Source: Pelagibacteraceae bacterium AG-422-D23 (GTDB taxonomy: Bacteria > Pseudomonadota > Alphaproteobacteria > Pelagibacterales > Pelagibacteraceae). From it: a stretch of 64,000 nucleotides of DNA. Location of the stretch: NCBI GenBank assembly GCA_003213615.1, contig QCMQ01000001.1:241807-305806 (forward strand), given 5' to 3'. The notes under the pieces are model-generated. The model did no database searches and was not told the origin of the DNA. It worked only from the letters and a program-made list of their open reading frames with translations. Shown here piece by piece: positions 45,824 to 55,247 of the stretch; within the stretch, counting starts at the first letter, position 1, and every line of letters starts with the position of its first letter. The position numbers were made by a program, and so were the translations under genes.

Positions 45824-46740
45824 AACCTTATACAAATTTTAATATTCAAAAAAAACACAAAGGATCAATTATTCTAATAGGTAATTTTGATGGTTTACAT
45901 TTAGGACATCAAAAATTATTTCGATTGGCACAGTCATATAAGAAAAAATATAATTTAAAGATTGGTGTAGTAAATTTTGATCCAATGCCAAAAATGTTTT
46001 TTAATAAAAAATTAAAAAATTTTCGACTTTCTAATATTGATCAAAAAATTAAATTACTTAGTAATTTAAAAGTAGATTTTGTTATTACAAAAAAATTTGA
46101 TAAAAAATTTTCAAAAACTAAAGCACTAAACTTTATTTCTCAAATTTTAAATAAAAAATTAAGTACTAAATTTATTTTTGTTAGCAATAATTTTAGATTT
46201 GGAAATAAAAGAGAAGGAAATGTTAATTTATTAAAAAAATATGAACAATTGTTTAATTATAAAGTTGTTAAACCTGAGCCATTAATTAAAAGTAATAAGA
46301 TCGTATCATCATCTCTAATAAGAAATCTTTTAGAAAAGGGTCTATTGGACAAAGCTAATAATCTTTTAAAAAGAAACTGGACGATACAAGGAGTGGTTAA
46401 AAAGGGCAGACAAGTAGGAAAAAGAATTGGTTTCCCAACCTGCAATATAGACATTCAAGATTATGTTTTGGCAAAACCAGGAGTTTATGCCGTCAAGGTT
46501 TTGAGAAAAAATAGTGATAAATATCTTAAAGGAATTGCTAATCTTGGATACAGACCAACATTTAATCAAAAAAAAATATTATTAGAAGTTCATTTATTTA
46601 ATTTTTCTGGAAATCTTTATAATAAACTTTTATCAGTAGAGTTTTTAAAGTTTATAAGGAAAGAAAAAAAATTTAATAATGTTAATGAATTAAGAGCTCA
46701 AATTAAAAAAGATTTAAATATTGCAAAAAGTACTAGATGA
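45817..46740 (+). CDS. ribF: Bifunctional riboflavin kinase/FAD synthetase
   Basis: Makes FMN and then FAD from riboflavin. The N-terminal adenylyltransferase domain has IGNFDGLHLGHQKLF; the C-terminal flavokinase domain has GKRIGFPTCNID, KPGVYAVKV and NLGYRPTF. 307 residues, normal length. Overlaps ileS by 4 bases. Confidence 0.97.
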   Translation: MVKPYTNFNIQKKHKGSIILIGNFDGLHLGHQKLFRLAQSYKKKYNLKIGVVNFDPMPKMFFNKKLKNFRLSNIDQKIKLLSNLKVDFVITKKFDKKFSKTKALNFISQILNKKLSTKFIFVSNNFRFGNKREGNVNLLKKYEQLFNYKVVKPEPLIKSNKIVSSSLIRNLLEKGLLDKANNLLKRNWTIQGVVKKGRQVGKRIGFPTCNIDIQDYVLAKPGVYAVKVLRKNSDKYLKGIANLGYRPTFNQKKILLEVHLFNFSGNLYNKLLSVEFLKFIRKEKKFNNVNELRAQIKKDLNIAKSTR

Positions 46741-49463
46741 CTAAATCACAAATAAATCTTCCAAAAACTGCTTTTTCCATGAAAGCTAACTTGCCTACTA
46801 GAGAACCAGAAATTCTTGAATATTGGAAAAAAATAAATCTTTACGATGAATTAAGAAATGAAAGCAAAGGGAGAGAAAAATTCGTCCTACATGATGGTCC
46901 CCCTTATGCAAACGGAAATATACACATGGGTACAGCTCTTAATAAAATTCTTAAAGATATAATTGTTAAATTTCATCAAATGGACGGAAAAGATAGTATT
47001 TACGTGCCAGGCTGGGATTGTCATGGTTTACCAATTGAATGGAAAATTGAGGAACAGTATAAAAAAAATAAAAAAAACAAAAACGAAGTTCCAATAGTTG
47101 AGTTTAGAAAAGAGTGTAGATCATTTGCAGAAAAATGGATTGAAGTTCATAAATCTCAATTTAAACGTCTTGGTGTTGTTGGGGATTGGGAAAACTATTA
47201 CTCAACAATGAGTTTTAATGCGGAAGCTCAGATAGTTAGGGAGCTTGGTAAATTTTTAAAAGAGGGAAGTTTATATAAAGGTTTTAAACCCGTGTTATGG
47301 TCTACAGTTGAAAAAACAGCGCTTGCAGATGCTGAGGTAGAATATCAAGATCATAAATCAGATACAATCTATACATCTTTCAAAGTAAAATCCTCAGATT
47401 TAAGGGAATTAAATAATTGCGAAATTATAATTTGGACAACAACCCCATGGACAATACCAGCCAATAAAGCTTTAGCATTTAACGAAACTCTAGATTATGT
47501 AATACTAGAAATAAATGATGAAGGTGATTTTAAAAATAAAAAAATAGTTATTGCAGATGCTCTGACTGAAACAGTTGTTAAAGAGTGTGAATTAAAAAAT
47601 TACAAAAAAATTTATACTTTTAAAGGTAAAGAATTTAATAACACGATTTGTAGTCACCCATTTTTAAATCTTGGTTATGATTATGATATCCCAATGCTCG
47701 AGGCAAGATTTGTAACAACTGAGCAAGGAACTGGAATAGTTCACTGTGCACCAAGTCATGGACCTGATGACTTTAATCTTTGTTTGAATAACGGTATTAA
47801 GGCTATTGAAACAGTTGATGGAGATGGAAAATATACAAACAATGTGAAATTGTTCGAAGGAATTCATATTTTTAGAGCAAATCCAATTGTAATTGAAAAA
47901 CTTAGAGAACAAAAAAATTTATTATTTAATGGTGAGTTAATTCATTCTTATCCACATTCATGGAGGTCTAAGGCTCCCCTTGTTCATAGGGCTACACCAC
48001 AATGGTTTATTTCAATGGAAAGTCATAAATTAAGAGATAAAGCATTAAAGGCTATTGATGAAACCATTTTTTATCCAAGTAAAGGTAAAGAAAGATTAAA
48101 ATCAATGATTGAAACAAGACCCGATTGGTGTGTTTCAAGACAAAGAGTTTGGGGTGTGCCTCTTCCAATTTTTGTAAATAAAAAAACAAAAAAAATTTTA
48201 GTTGATGATGAAGTCACAGAAAATATTGCTTCGATTTATGAAAAAGAGGGCTCTGATTGTTGGTTTTCAGACGATCCTCAGAGATTTTTAGGCACCAAAT
48301 ATAAAGCTGAAGAATATGAAAAATTAAGCGATATAGTTGAAGTTTGGTTTGATAGTGGTTCTACTCACTCATTTGTTTTAGAAAGAAGAGATGATTTAAA
48401 ATGGCCAGCATCAATGTATTTAGAAGGATCAGATCAGCACAGAGGTTGGTTTCACTCTTCATTGTTAGAATCTTGTGGAACAAGAGGAAGAGCACCATTT
48501 GAATCAATTTTATCTCATGGATTTGTTGTAGATGGTAAAGGCTTAAAAATGTCTAAATCTTTAGGGAATGTAATTGCACCCGAAGATATATTGAAAAAAT
48601 ATGGTGCTGATATTTTAAGAATTTGGGTAGCATCATCAAATTATGCTGAGGACTTAAGAATAGATTACTCCATTTTAGATCAACACGCAGAGTCTTATAG
48701 AAAAATTAGAAATACTTTTAGATATTTATTAGGAAATATTAATGATAAATATGAAACAATTAATTTTGATAAGCTAGATGTAGATAGTTTACCTGAGTTA
48801 GAACAGTTAATGCTTCATAAAATTTATAATCTAAATGATAATTTTAAAAAATATTTTCAAAATTATGATTTTCATAATTTATACAAAGAATTATTAAATT
48901 TTTGCACTGTTGATTTATCTGCTTTTTATTTTGATATTAGAAAAGATAATCTTTATTGTGATCCTTTAGACACAGAAAAAAGAAAATCAACAATTTTACT
49001 TTTAAATATTATTTTAAATGCTCTACTGAAATGGTTTGCACCCATACTATCTTTTACAACGGAGGAAATTTTTAAATTATTATTTAAAGACCAAAAAAGT
49101 ATTCACCTTGAAAAATTTTTAGAATTTCCTGATAAATTTAAAAATGAAAAGCTCAGTAATAAATGGATTGAATTAGTAAAAATCAGAAATATTTGCAACA
49201 TAAGTATTGAAGAAAAAAGAGCTAGTAAAGAAATAGGATCAAGCCTAGAGGCAGATTTAAAAATACAACTAAATCAAAATTTAAAGAGTCTTACAGAAAA
49301 TACAGATTTTTCAGAACTTTGTATCACCTCAAGTGCTGAAGTTAGTTATAAAGATGATATCGAGACAACAGCAATTACTAGCAAGGCAAATGGATCGAAG
49401 TGTTCTATTTGTTGGAAGATTAAAGAATCAGCTTGTGATAGAGCTAATTGTGCTGTGAATTAA
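46737..49463 (+). CDS. ileS: Isoleucyl-tRNA synthetase
   Basis: Class I synthetase of 908 residues. HIGH-equivalent GPPYANGNIHMG, editing-domain segment TTPWTIPANKA, KMSKS at residues 604-608, and the C-terminal zinc knuckle CSICW with a second CxxxxxC pair. This is the bacterial IleS1 type. It is the anchor of the ribF-ileS-lspA order. Confidence 0.99.
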   Translation: MTKSQINLPKTAFSMKANLPTREPEILEYWKKINLYDELRNESKGREKFVLHDGPPYANGNIHMGTALNKILKDIIVKFHQMDGKDSIYVPGWDCHGLPIEWKIEEQYKKNKKNKNEVPIVEFRKECRSFAEKWIEVHKSQFKRLGVVGDWENYYSTMSFNAEAQIVRELGKFLKEGSLYKGFKPVLWSTVEKTALADAEVEYQDHKSDTIYTSFKVKSSDLRELNNCEIIIWTTTPWTIPANKALAFNETLDYVILEINDEGDFKNKKIVIADALTETVVKECELKNYKKIYTFKGKEFNNTICSHPFLNLGYDYDIPMLEARFVTTEQGTGIVHCAPSHGPDDFNLCLNNGIKAIETVDGDGKYTNNVKLFEGIHIFRANPIVIEKLREQKNLLFNGELIHSYPHSWRSKAPLVHRATPQWFISMESHKLRDKALKAIDETIFYPSKGKERLKSMIETRPDWCVSRQRVWGVPLPIFVNKKTKKILVDDEVTENIASIYEKEGSDCWFSDDPQRFLGTKYKAEEYEKLSDIVEVWFDSGSTHSFVLERRDDLKWPASMYLEGSDQHRGWFHSSLLESCGTRGRAPFESILSHGFVVDGKGLKMSKSLGNVIAPEDILKKYGADILRIWVASSNYAEDLRIDYSILDQHAESYRKIRNTFRYLLGNINDKYETINFDKLDVDSLPELEQLMLHKIYNLNDNFKKYFQNYDFHNLYKELLNFCTVDLSAFYFDIRKDNLYCDPLDTEKRKSTILLLNIILNALLKWFAPILSFTTEEIFKLLFKDQKSIHLEKFLEFPDKFKNEKLSNKWIELVKIRNICNISIEEKRASKEIGSSLEADLKIQLNQNLKSLTENTDFSELCITSSAEVSYKDDIETTAITSKANGSKCSICWKIKESACDRANCAVN

Positions 49464-49465
49464 GC

Positions 49466-49960
49466 ATGATAAAAAAAAACTTTTTTATTGCTTCGTCTTT
49501 TGTTTTGCTGATTTTTTTACTTGATAGAGTTTCTAAAATTTATGTAATTTATCTAGATAAAGAATTCTTTGGATCTGAAATATTATCTTCAAAATTTTTG
49601 AATATACGTTTAATTTTCAATGAAGGAATTGCATTTGGCCTATTTTCTTTTGATGACAAAATGCTTTACCATATTTTAACAATCTTAATTTTAATAGTAA
49701 TTATAGCTTTAATATTTATGACTTTAGGAAGTCAAGGTGCAAAAAAATATTCTCTCTTAATGATTTTAGGAGGAGCATTGGGGAATGTTTTTGATAGATT
49801 ATTTTATAGAGCTGTTCCAGACTTTTTAGATTTTCATGTTGGAAACTATCATTGGTTTATTTTCAATGTAGCAGATATATTTATTACTTTAGGTGTTATT
49901 TTTATGATAATATTAGAGTTTATTGGAAATAATGATAAAAATAATTATGAAATATCTTAG
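49466..49960 (+). CDS. lspA: Lipoprotein signal peptidase (SPase II)
   Basis: Inner-membrane aspartyl protease that cleaves prolipoproteins after lipidation. Four helices; conserved FNEGIAFGLF, GGALGNVFDR, catalytic Asp119 in VPDFLDF and Asp137 in FNVADIF. Start at ATG 49466, 2 bases after the ileS stop; the upstream TTG at 49448 lies inside ileS. It would process the lipoproteins at 4.1, 26.7 and 49.9 kb. Confidence 0.96.
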   Translation: MIKKNFFIASSFVLLIFLLDRVSKIYVIYLDKEFFGSEILSSKFLNIRLIFNEGIAFGLFSFDDKMLYHILTILILIVIIALIFMTLGSQGAKKYSLLMILGGALGNVFDRLFYRAVPDFLDFHVGNYHWFIFNVADIFITLGVIFMIILEFIGNNDKNNYEIS

Positions 49961-50258
49961 ATTACTTATTTTAATCAAGTTAACATTACTAATTTATTCT
50001 TGTGGAACCATTAAAGAAGGTTTTACAAACCAAAAAAAAAATAGTAGTGACGAATTTTTAGTCGAAAAAAAATCTCCTCTAATTATGCCACCGAATTTTG
50101 ATGAGTTGCCATTACCTGGTTCAGAAAAAGATAAATCTAATTCAAATGATAATAAAATTAAATCTTTGGTTTCAAATAATGAGGATATAAATAAAAAATC
50201 AAAAGATATAAATCAAAGTTTTGAGGAGTCTATAGTTGAAAAAATTAAAAAAAATTAA
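49947..50258 (+). CDS. DUF3035 lipoprotein
   Basis: Small predicted lipoprotein with lipobox LIYSC (Cys19 from the ATG at 49947). The diagnostic DUF3035 block DEFLVEKKSPLIMPPNFDELPLPG follows, then a low-complexity Asn/Lys/Ser-rich tail. The family sits beside lspA in many Alphaproteobacteria; role unknown. It overlaps lspA by 14 bases and the pgi ATG by one base. An ATG at 49923 in frame would add eight residues before the signal. Confidence 0.82.
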   Translation: MKYLRLLILIKLTLLIYSCGTIKEGFTNQKKNSSDEFLVEKKSPLIMPPNFDELPLPGSEKDKSNSNDNKIKSLVSNNEDINKKSKDINQSFEESIVEKIKKN

Positions 50259-51412
50259 TGTTAACATCACGTATAAGTTTTAAAAATTTTAAGAAAAAAA
50301 AATCTTCTATCAATATTAAAAAAAAACTTAAATCTATTATTAATGAAAAAAATCAGATTATTTTATCATTGGGAAAAAATTATAAGTACAGTTTTGAAAA
50401 AAAAAAAATTAAAATTTATAAAAAGTTTAATGATTTTAGAGTAATTGGCATGGGTGGTTCAACTTTGGGAACCCAAACGATATATGAGTTTTTAAATCAT
50501 AAAATCAAGAAAAAATTTTTTTTTATTGATAACCTTCAAAATAAACAAAAAAAATTACAAAATAAAAAATATTTAAATTTAATTGTATCGAAATCTGGGA
50601 ATACAATAGAAACAATCGTAAATTCCAATATTTTAATTAAAAATAATGATAAAAATATTTTTATTACAGAGAATAAACAAAATTATCTTTATAATTTAGC
50701 ACAAAAATTAAAGGCTGAAGTTATTCATCACAATAACTTTATTGGAGGTAGATATTCTGTTTTATCAGAGGTTGGAATGTTGCCAGCTGAATTGATGGGC
50801 TTAAAATCAAATAATTTCAAACAATTTAATTCATTAATCAAAAATAAAAAATTTCTAAATTCACTTATTAATAATGTCAGTTCGATACTTTATTTTATTA
50901 AAAAAAAAAAATTTAATTCAATAATAATTAATTATGATGAAAAATCAGATAGTTTGTTTAAATGGTATCAGCAATTAGTAGCAGAAAGTTTGGGAAAAAA
51001 AAAATCTGGATTGCTACCAATTGTATCCTCCATGCCAAAAGATAATCATAGCGTCATGCAACTTTATTTAGATGGTTTTCAGAATAATTTTTTTACATTA
51101 TTTTATGTTAATGATAAAGAATCTGAAAAAATCCAAAATAAAAATATTTTAATATCACAAAATTTTTTAAAATATAAAAGTGTTTCTAATATTACCTATG
51201 CTCAAAAACAAGCTACGGAAATTGTTTTCAAAAAAAAGAAAATTCCTTATAGAAGTTTTGAAATAAATAAAAGGGATGAAAAAACTCTTGGTGAGTTGTT
51301 TACTTTTTTTATTCTGGAAACAATCTTAATAGGAAAATGTCTTAAATTAAACCCATTTGATCAACCGGCTGTTGAATTAATCAAAACAGAAACAAAAAAA
51401 ATTCTAACTTAA
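50258..51412 (+). CDS. pgi: Glucose-6-phosphate isomerase, short form
   Basis: Interconverts glucose-6-P and fructose-6-P. Conserved parts are GMGGSTLGTQ, VSKSGNTIET (sugar-phosphate site), the GGRYSVLSEVGMLPAELMG signature and DNHSVMQLYLDG. At 384 residues it is short against the 550-residue classical enzyme, mainly by trimmed N- and C-terminal arms. Very lysine-rich, including 12 consecutive A bases at 50900-50911 that stay in frame. The 3' end overlaps convergent rsmD by 9 bases. Confidence 0.9.
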   Translation: MLTSRISFKNFKKKKSSINIKKKLKSIINEKNQIILSLGKNYKYSFEKKKIKIYKKFNDFRVIGMGGSTLGTQTIYEFLNHKIKKKFFFIDNLQNKQKKLQNKKYLNLIVSKSGNTIETIVNSNILIKNNDKNIFITENKQNYLYNLAQKLKAEVIHHNNFIGGRYSVLSEVGMLPAELMGLKSNNFKQFNSLIKNKKFLNSLINNVSSILYFIKKKKFNSIIINYDEKSDSLFKWYQQLVAESLGKKKSGLLPIVSSMPKDNHSVMQLYLDGFQNNFFTLFYVNDKESEKIQNKNILISQNFLKYKSVSNITYAQKQATEIVFKKKKIPYRSFEINKRDEKTLGELFTFFILETILIGKCLKLNPFDQPAVELIKTETKKILT

Positions 51413-51970
51413 ATATTTTATAAAAAATATTTTAGAAATACCATATTTTTTTTCTTCAATAATTTGAAAAGATAACGGGAAAAAATCTTTTTGATTTTTA
51501 TGTCTGTGCAAAATAACAATACCATTATTTTTTAAAATATTTAAATTTTCTAATTTTAAAAACAAACTACTTAAGTCCTTATCTTTATAAGGAGGATCTA
51601 AAAAAACTATATCAAATTTTTTTTTTGTAAAATTCCCAAAATTATCTTCATAAATATTTTTCTCAATAATTTCGTAATTATTAACAGGTGATAAATTCAA
51701 CAAATTTTTCTTTAAAATTTGTATGGCACCTGAGTAGTTTTCTATAAAGGTAACTTTTTTTACACCCCTTGATAAACATTCAATCCCAAAAGAACCTACA
51801 CCAGAAAATAAATCTAAAATATTTGAAGTAGCTAAATTTAAATTTAATTTATTTGAATGAATTAAAATATTAAAAATAGACTCTTTTGTAAGATCTTTTA
51901 ATGGCCTCGTTTTGAGGTTTTTTGGTTCTAAAATTTTTTTCCCTTTGAATCGGCCAGAAATAATCCTCAT
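51404..51970 (-). CDS. rsmD: 16S rRNA (guanine-966-N2)-methyltransferase
   Basis: SAM-dependent rRNA methyltransferase of 188 residues. Starts MRIISGRFKGKKI, has TRPLKDLTKESIFNIL, the SAM motif LDLFSGVGSFGIE and the catalytic DPPY (FLDPPYKDKDL). Its ATG overlaps the purD stop by one base. Confidence 0.95.
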   Translation of the reverse strand: MRIISGRFKGKKILEPKNLKTRPLKDLTKESIFNILIHSNKLNLNLATSNILDLFSGVGSFGIECLSRGVKKVTFIENYSGAIQILKKNLLNLSPVNNYEIIEKNIYEDNFGNFTKKKFDIVFLDPPYKDKDLSSLFLKLENLNILKNNGIVILHRHKNQKDFFPLSFQIIEEKKYGISKIFFIKYLS

Positions 51971-53235
51971 TATGACTTAATTACCTTGTATCCGATATCT
52001 TTTCTATAAAAACCCTCAGACCAATTTAATTTATCTAAATTATTTTTTATTTTCTCTTTCGCAGTTTTAAAATTATCTGAAAGAGATACAAAGTTTAATA
52101 CTCTACCACCCGTTGCATAAATTTTTTCTTCTTTTTTTTTTGTTCCCGCGTGATAGAGAAAATCGTCTTTATTTAATTTTATTTTTTTTAAGTTTTTAAT
52201 TTCAATATTTTTTTTAAACTCATCAGGATATCCTTTAGAACAAACAACAACACATAAACTTTTTTTGTTTGACCATTTTATTTCAATTTCATTTAGCTTT
52301 TCATTACAGCAAGCTAAGCATATATCAATTAGATCTGTTTCTAATTTCGGAAGTATAGTTTGACATTCTGGGTCTCCCATTCTTACATTATACTCAATTA
52401 AATAAGGTTCATCTTTTACTATCATTAAGCCTGTATATAAAAAACCTTTATAACGACTTCCAAGCTCAAAGAGACCTCTAAGTGTGGGTTTAATTATCTT
52501 ATTTATTATTTTATCTTCAAGCTCAATATTGATTAACCTTGAAGGAGAGTAAGCTCCCATGCCACCTGTATTTTTTCCTTTATCTCCCTCTAGTACTCTT
52601 TTGTGGTCTTGTGCAGTTCCAAATTTTTTAAAATTATTTCCATCATGTATAGTAAAAAAACTCATTTCCTCACCATTCAAAAATTCTTCTATAAGTAGAT
52701 TTTCAGTTTCTCCAAATTTTCCATCGAATATCTCATCAATTGCTAATCGAGCATCAATTTCGTTACTACAAATATAAACTCCTTTACCAGATGCAAGATT
52801 GTCTGCTTTAACAACAGTAGGGAAATTAGTTTCTTTTAAAAATTGTTTTGCATCTTCTTTATTTTTAAAAATTCCAAACTTGGCTGTTGGGATATTAAAT
52901 TTTTTGCATAGTTGTTTTGTAAATATTTTTGATCCTTCAAGTTGAGAAGCTGTCTTGCTTGGGCCAAATGTCTTTATTTTATGATCCTCAAGATAATCGA
53001 CTAATCCCTCAACCAAGGGTTTTTCAGGGCCAACAATAATTAAGTCAATTTTTTTTTCTAAAACAATATTCTTGATTTTTTCAAAATTATCTAGGTCAAT
53101 TTCTATATTTTCCGCTATTTCTTGTGTGCCAGCGTTACCTGGAAAACAATATATTTTATTAATTTTATGAGAATTTTTTATGCTTTCACAAATCGCGTGT
53201 TCTCTACCACCGCTTCCTATTATTCCAACTTTCAT
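51970..53235 (-). CDS. purD: Phosphoribosylamine-glycine ligase (GAR synthetase)
   Basis: De novo purine synthesis step 2, ATP-grasp enzyme of 421 residues. Begins MKVGIIGSGGREHAI, has the ATP-grasp stretch TVVKADNLASGKGVYI, QDHKRVLEGDKGKNTGGMGAYSP and YNVRMGDPECQ. It shows that this organism makes purines itself, so the purine island serves nutrition or salvage rather than auxotrophy (inference). Confidence 0.98.
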   Translation of the reverse strand: MKVGIIGSGGREHAICESIKNSHKINKIYCFPGNAGTQEIAENIEIDLDNFEKIKNIVLEKKIDLIIVGPEKPLVEGLVDYLEDHKIKTFGPSKTASQLEGSKIFTKQLCKKFNIPTAKFGIFKNKEDAKQFLKETNFPTVVKADNLASGKGVYICSNEIDARLAIDEIFDGKFGETENLLIEEFLNGEEMSFFTIHDGNNFKKFGTAQDHKRVLEGDKGKNTGGMGAYSPSRLINIELEDKIINKIIKPTLRGLFELGSRYKGFLYTGLMIVKDEPYLIEYNVRMGDPECQTILPKLETDLIDICLACCNEKLNEIEIKWSNKKSLCVVVCSKGYPDEFKKNIEIKNLKKIKLNKDDFLYHAGTKKKEEKIYATGGRVLNFVSLSDNFKTAKEKIKNNLDKLNWSEGFYRKDIGYKVIKS

Positions 53236-53256
53236 ATAAAACTATATAAACTAAAA

Positions 53257-53454
53257 ATGACAAAAAAATTAGCAAAAATAAAATATTTGCCTAATAATTT
53301 TCAAATTATCGAAGATGGAGATTATGTTGAGTGTGCTATTTCAGGAAAAAAAATAAATTTAGAAAATTTAACTTATTGGAATGTTGAGCTTCAAGAGGCT
53401 TACTTTTCATATAAGGAAGCTTTTAAGAAAAGAGAAAATATAAACCAGAAATAG
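53257..53454 (+). CDS. DUF2093 small protein
   Basis: A 65-residue cytoplasmic protein from ATG 53257 containing the DUF2093 pattern IKYLPNNFQIIEDGDYVECAISG and LENLTYWNVELQEAYFS. Longer in-frame upstream starts would overlap purD antisense and add unrelated residues. It lies divergent from purD and convergent with lpxL (3 bases). Function unknown; conserved in Alphaproteobacteria. Confidence 0.85.
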   Translation: MTKKLAKIKYLPNNFQIIEDGDYVECAISGKKINLENLTYWNVELQEAYFSYKEAFKKRENINQK

Positions 53455-53457
53455 TCT

Positions 53458-54318
53458 TTATTTCCATCGATTATGAGACCATATCCATTGTTCTGGTTTT
53501 GCTAGTATCATTGCTTCAAGTATTAAATTTAATTCATCTGTAATTTTTTGAATAGAAGTTTCAGTCGAAAATAATATTGGTTTTTTTATTGTAATTTTAA
53601 AATCCAGACCATTAATTCTTTCGATATAAACAGGAATAATAGGTACATTAAATTTTTTTACTAGTTGTGCTGGTATAGTTGTAGTTAACGCTTTGTGATT
53701 AAAAAAGTTAGATAAAATTCCCTCAGAAACTCTTTGATCAATCATTAAAGCAGTAGAAAAGTTCTTTTTTTTTAAATTTATTAATTTTTTTAGTCCCCCA
53801 ATTCCTTTTTTAATTTGATTTTTACAAATATATTTTTCTCTAATTTTCTCCATTATAGGGTTAAGAAAAACATTATTGAGTGGTCTGTATACTGCAGAAA
53901 GTTTAATACCAGATTTTTCTAGATACATTGCCATTAGCTCAAAATTACTTAAGTGGCCTGAAATAAAAACAGCCTGTTTATCAGAGTATTTCAAATTTTC
54001 TAAAATTTCTATACCTTCAATCTTAATTTTTGAAGCCAACCTTCCAGATCTAAAATCTTTTATGAATATATATTCTGCAAATATTCTTCCATAATTATTC
54101 CACATTAGTTTTGATATATTTTTTATATCTTTAGATTCAATATTTGGAATTGCTTTTTTAATATTTGCTTCAATAATTTCCCTTGACCTAAACAACGGTC
54201 CAATTTTTTCAAAAATTTTACCACTTAAATTTGAAGCTAGAGTTGGGCCCAAAATTTTGAAAATTGCAAAGCTTATAATTGTTAATAGAAACTCTAAAAA
54301 ATATTTTATATTCTTCAT
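53458..54318 (-). CDS. lpxL: Lipid A biosynthesis acyltransferase (LpxL/HtrB family)
   Basis: Transfers a secondary acyl chain to Kdo2-lipid IVA. The catalytic H(X)4E motif is GHLSNFELM, followed by YRPLNNVFLNP, DQRVSEGILSNFF and the C-terminal PEQWIWSHNRWK. An N-terminal hydrophobic segment anchors it at the inner membrane. 286 residues. Last of the operon, overlapping lpxK by 4 bases. Which acyl position it acts on cannot be told. Confidence 0.92.
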   Translation of the reverse strand: MKNIKYFLEFLLTIISFAIFKILGPTLASNLSGKIFEKIGPLFRSREIIEANIKKAIPNIESKDIKNISKLMWNNYGRIFAEYIFIKDFRSGRLASKIKIEGIEILENLKYSDKQAVFISGHLSNFELMAMYLEKSGIKLSAVYRPLNNVFLNPIMEKIREKYICKNQIKKGIGGLKKLINLKKKNFSTALMIDQRVSEGILSNFFNHKALTTTIPAQLVKKFNVPIIPVYIERINGLDFKITIKKPILFSTETSIQKITDELNLILEAMILAKPEQWIWSHNRWK

Positions 54319-55247
54319 TGTCCAATTATACTTTTAATTAACTTATCTTCATTAATAAAATTTAATTCAGATTTTATAAATTTTATTTTATCCAAATTTG
54401 TTTTTTTAAATCTTAAATAATCTTTTTCTGTTGTAATTATTTTGCAATTTAAATTTTTTGCTTTTGTTAAAATATTTTTTATATCTTTATCTGAATATTT
54501 ATAATGATCTGGAAACTCTATATCTGTTAATACATCTAATCCATAATTCTTTATCATCAGAACAAAAGTTTTGTGGTTTCCAATGCCAGAGAAAGCTAAA
54601 TATTTATCGTTTTTATTAAATTCATTTAAATTTGTTGGTACATATTTTGCAATATGAATATTTATTTTTGGATTAATATTAAGAATTTGATCTTTTATAC
54701 TACTTAAATTTTCTAAATTTCCATTCAGACATATATGTTCATATTTTTTCAGATTATTTATATTCTCTCTTAATGGACCTGATGGAATTGTCATGCCATT
54801 ACCGATCCAATTTATGTTATTAAAACAAACAAAACTAACATCATAATAAATTGAATTATCCTGCAAACCATCATCAAAAATAGCATATTGATAACCTTCT
54901 TTTTCTGCTAGCTTAATTGCTTCAGTTCTATGTTTTGCTAAAAAAAGTTTTCCATTTTGTTTTAAAATTTTTTGTTCATCAATTTGATCTTTATAATTTT
55001 TTTTTATAAAACAAGTCTTAATATTTCTCTCGTTAAGAATTTTGCTAATTTTAATGCTTAATGAAGTTTTTCCTGTTCCACCAATATAGATATTTCCCGC
55101 ACAAATAGTTTTAATTTTGTTTTTATTTTTTTTACGAGGAACCTTGAGTACACTCAATAAATTAACTAAAAGTGCAAATGGTAGTAATAAATATGCATAA
55201 ATATTAGGTTTATTTTTATCCCAAAATTTAGGTTTTTTAAAATTCAT
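54315..55247 (-). CDS. lpxK: Tetraacyldisaccharide 4'-kinase
   Basis: Phosphorylates the lipid A disaccharide. N-terminal membrane helix, then Walker A NIYIGGTGKTSLSIKI, and the FDDGLQD motif with the catalytic aspartates. 310 residues. Adjacent to waaA, and overlaps lpxL by 4 bases. Confidence 0.95.
   Translation of the reverse strand: MNFKKPKFWDKNKPNIYAYLLLPFALLVNLLSVLKVPRKKNKNKIKTICAGNIYIGGTGKTSLSIKISKILNERNIKTCFIKKNYKDQIDEQKILKQNGKLFLAKHRTEAIKLAEKEGYQYAIFDDGLQDNSIYYDVSFVCFNNINWIGNGMTIPSGPLRENINNLKKYEHICLNGNLENLSSIKDQILNINPKINIHIAKYVPTNLNEFNKNDKYLAFSGIGNHKTFVLMIKNYGLDVLTDIEFPDHYKYSDKDIKNILTKAKNLNCKIITTEKDYLRFKKTNLDKIKFIKSELNFINEDKLIKSIIGQ

Noticed and set aside
50900..50911. A12 run in pgi as a programmed or assembly frameshift
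   Set aside because: The frame continues with conserved isomerase motifs on both sides, so the run is in frame.
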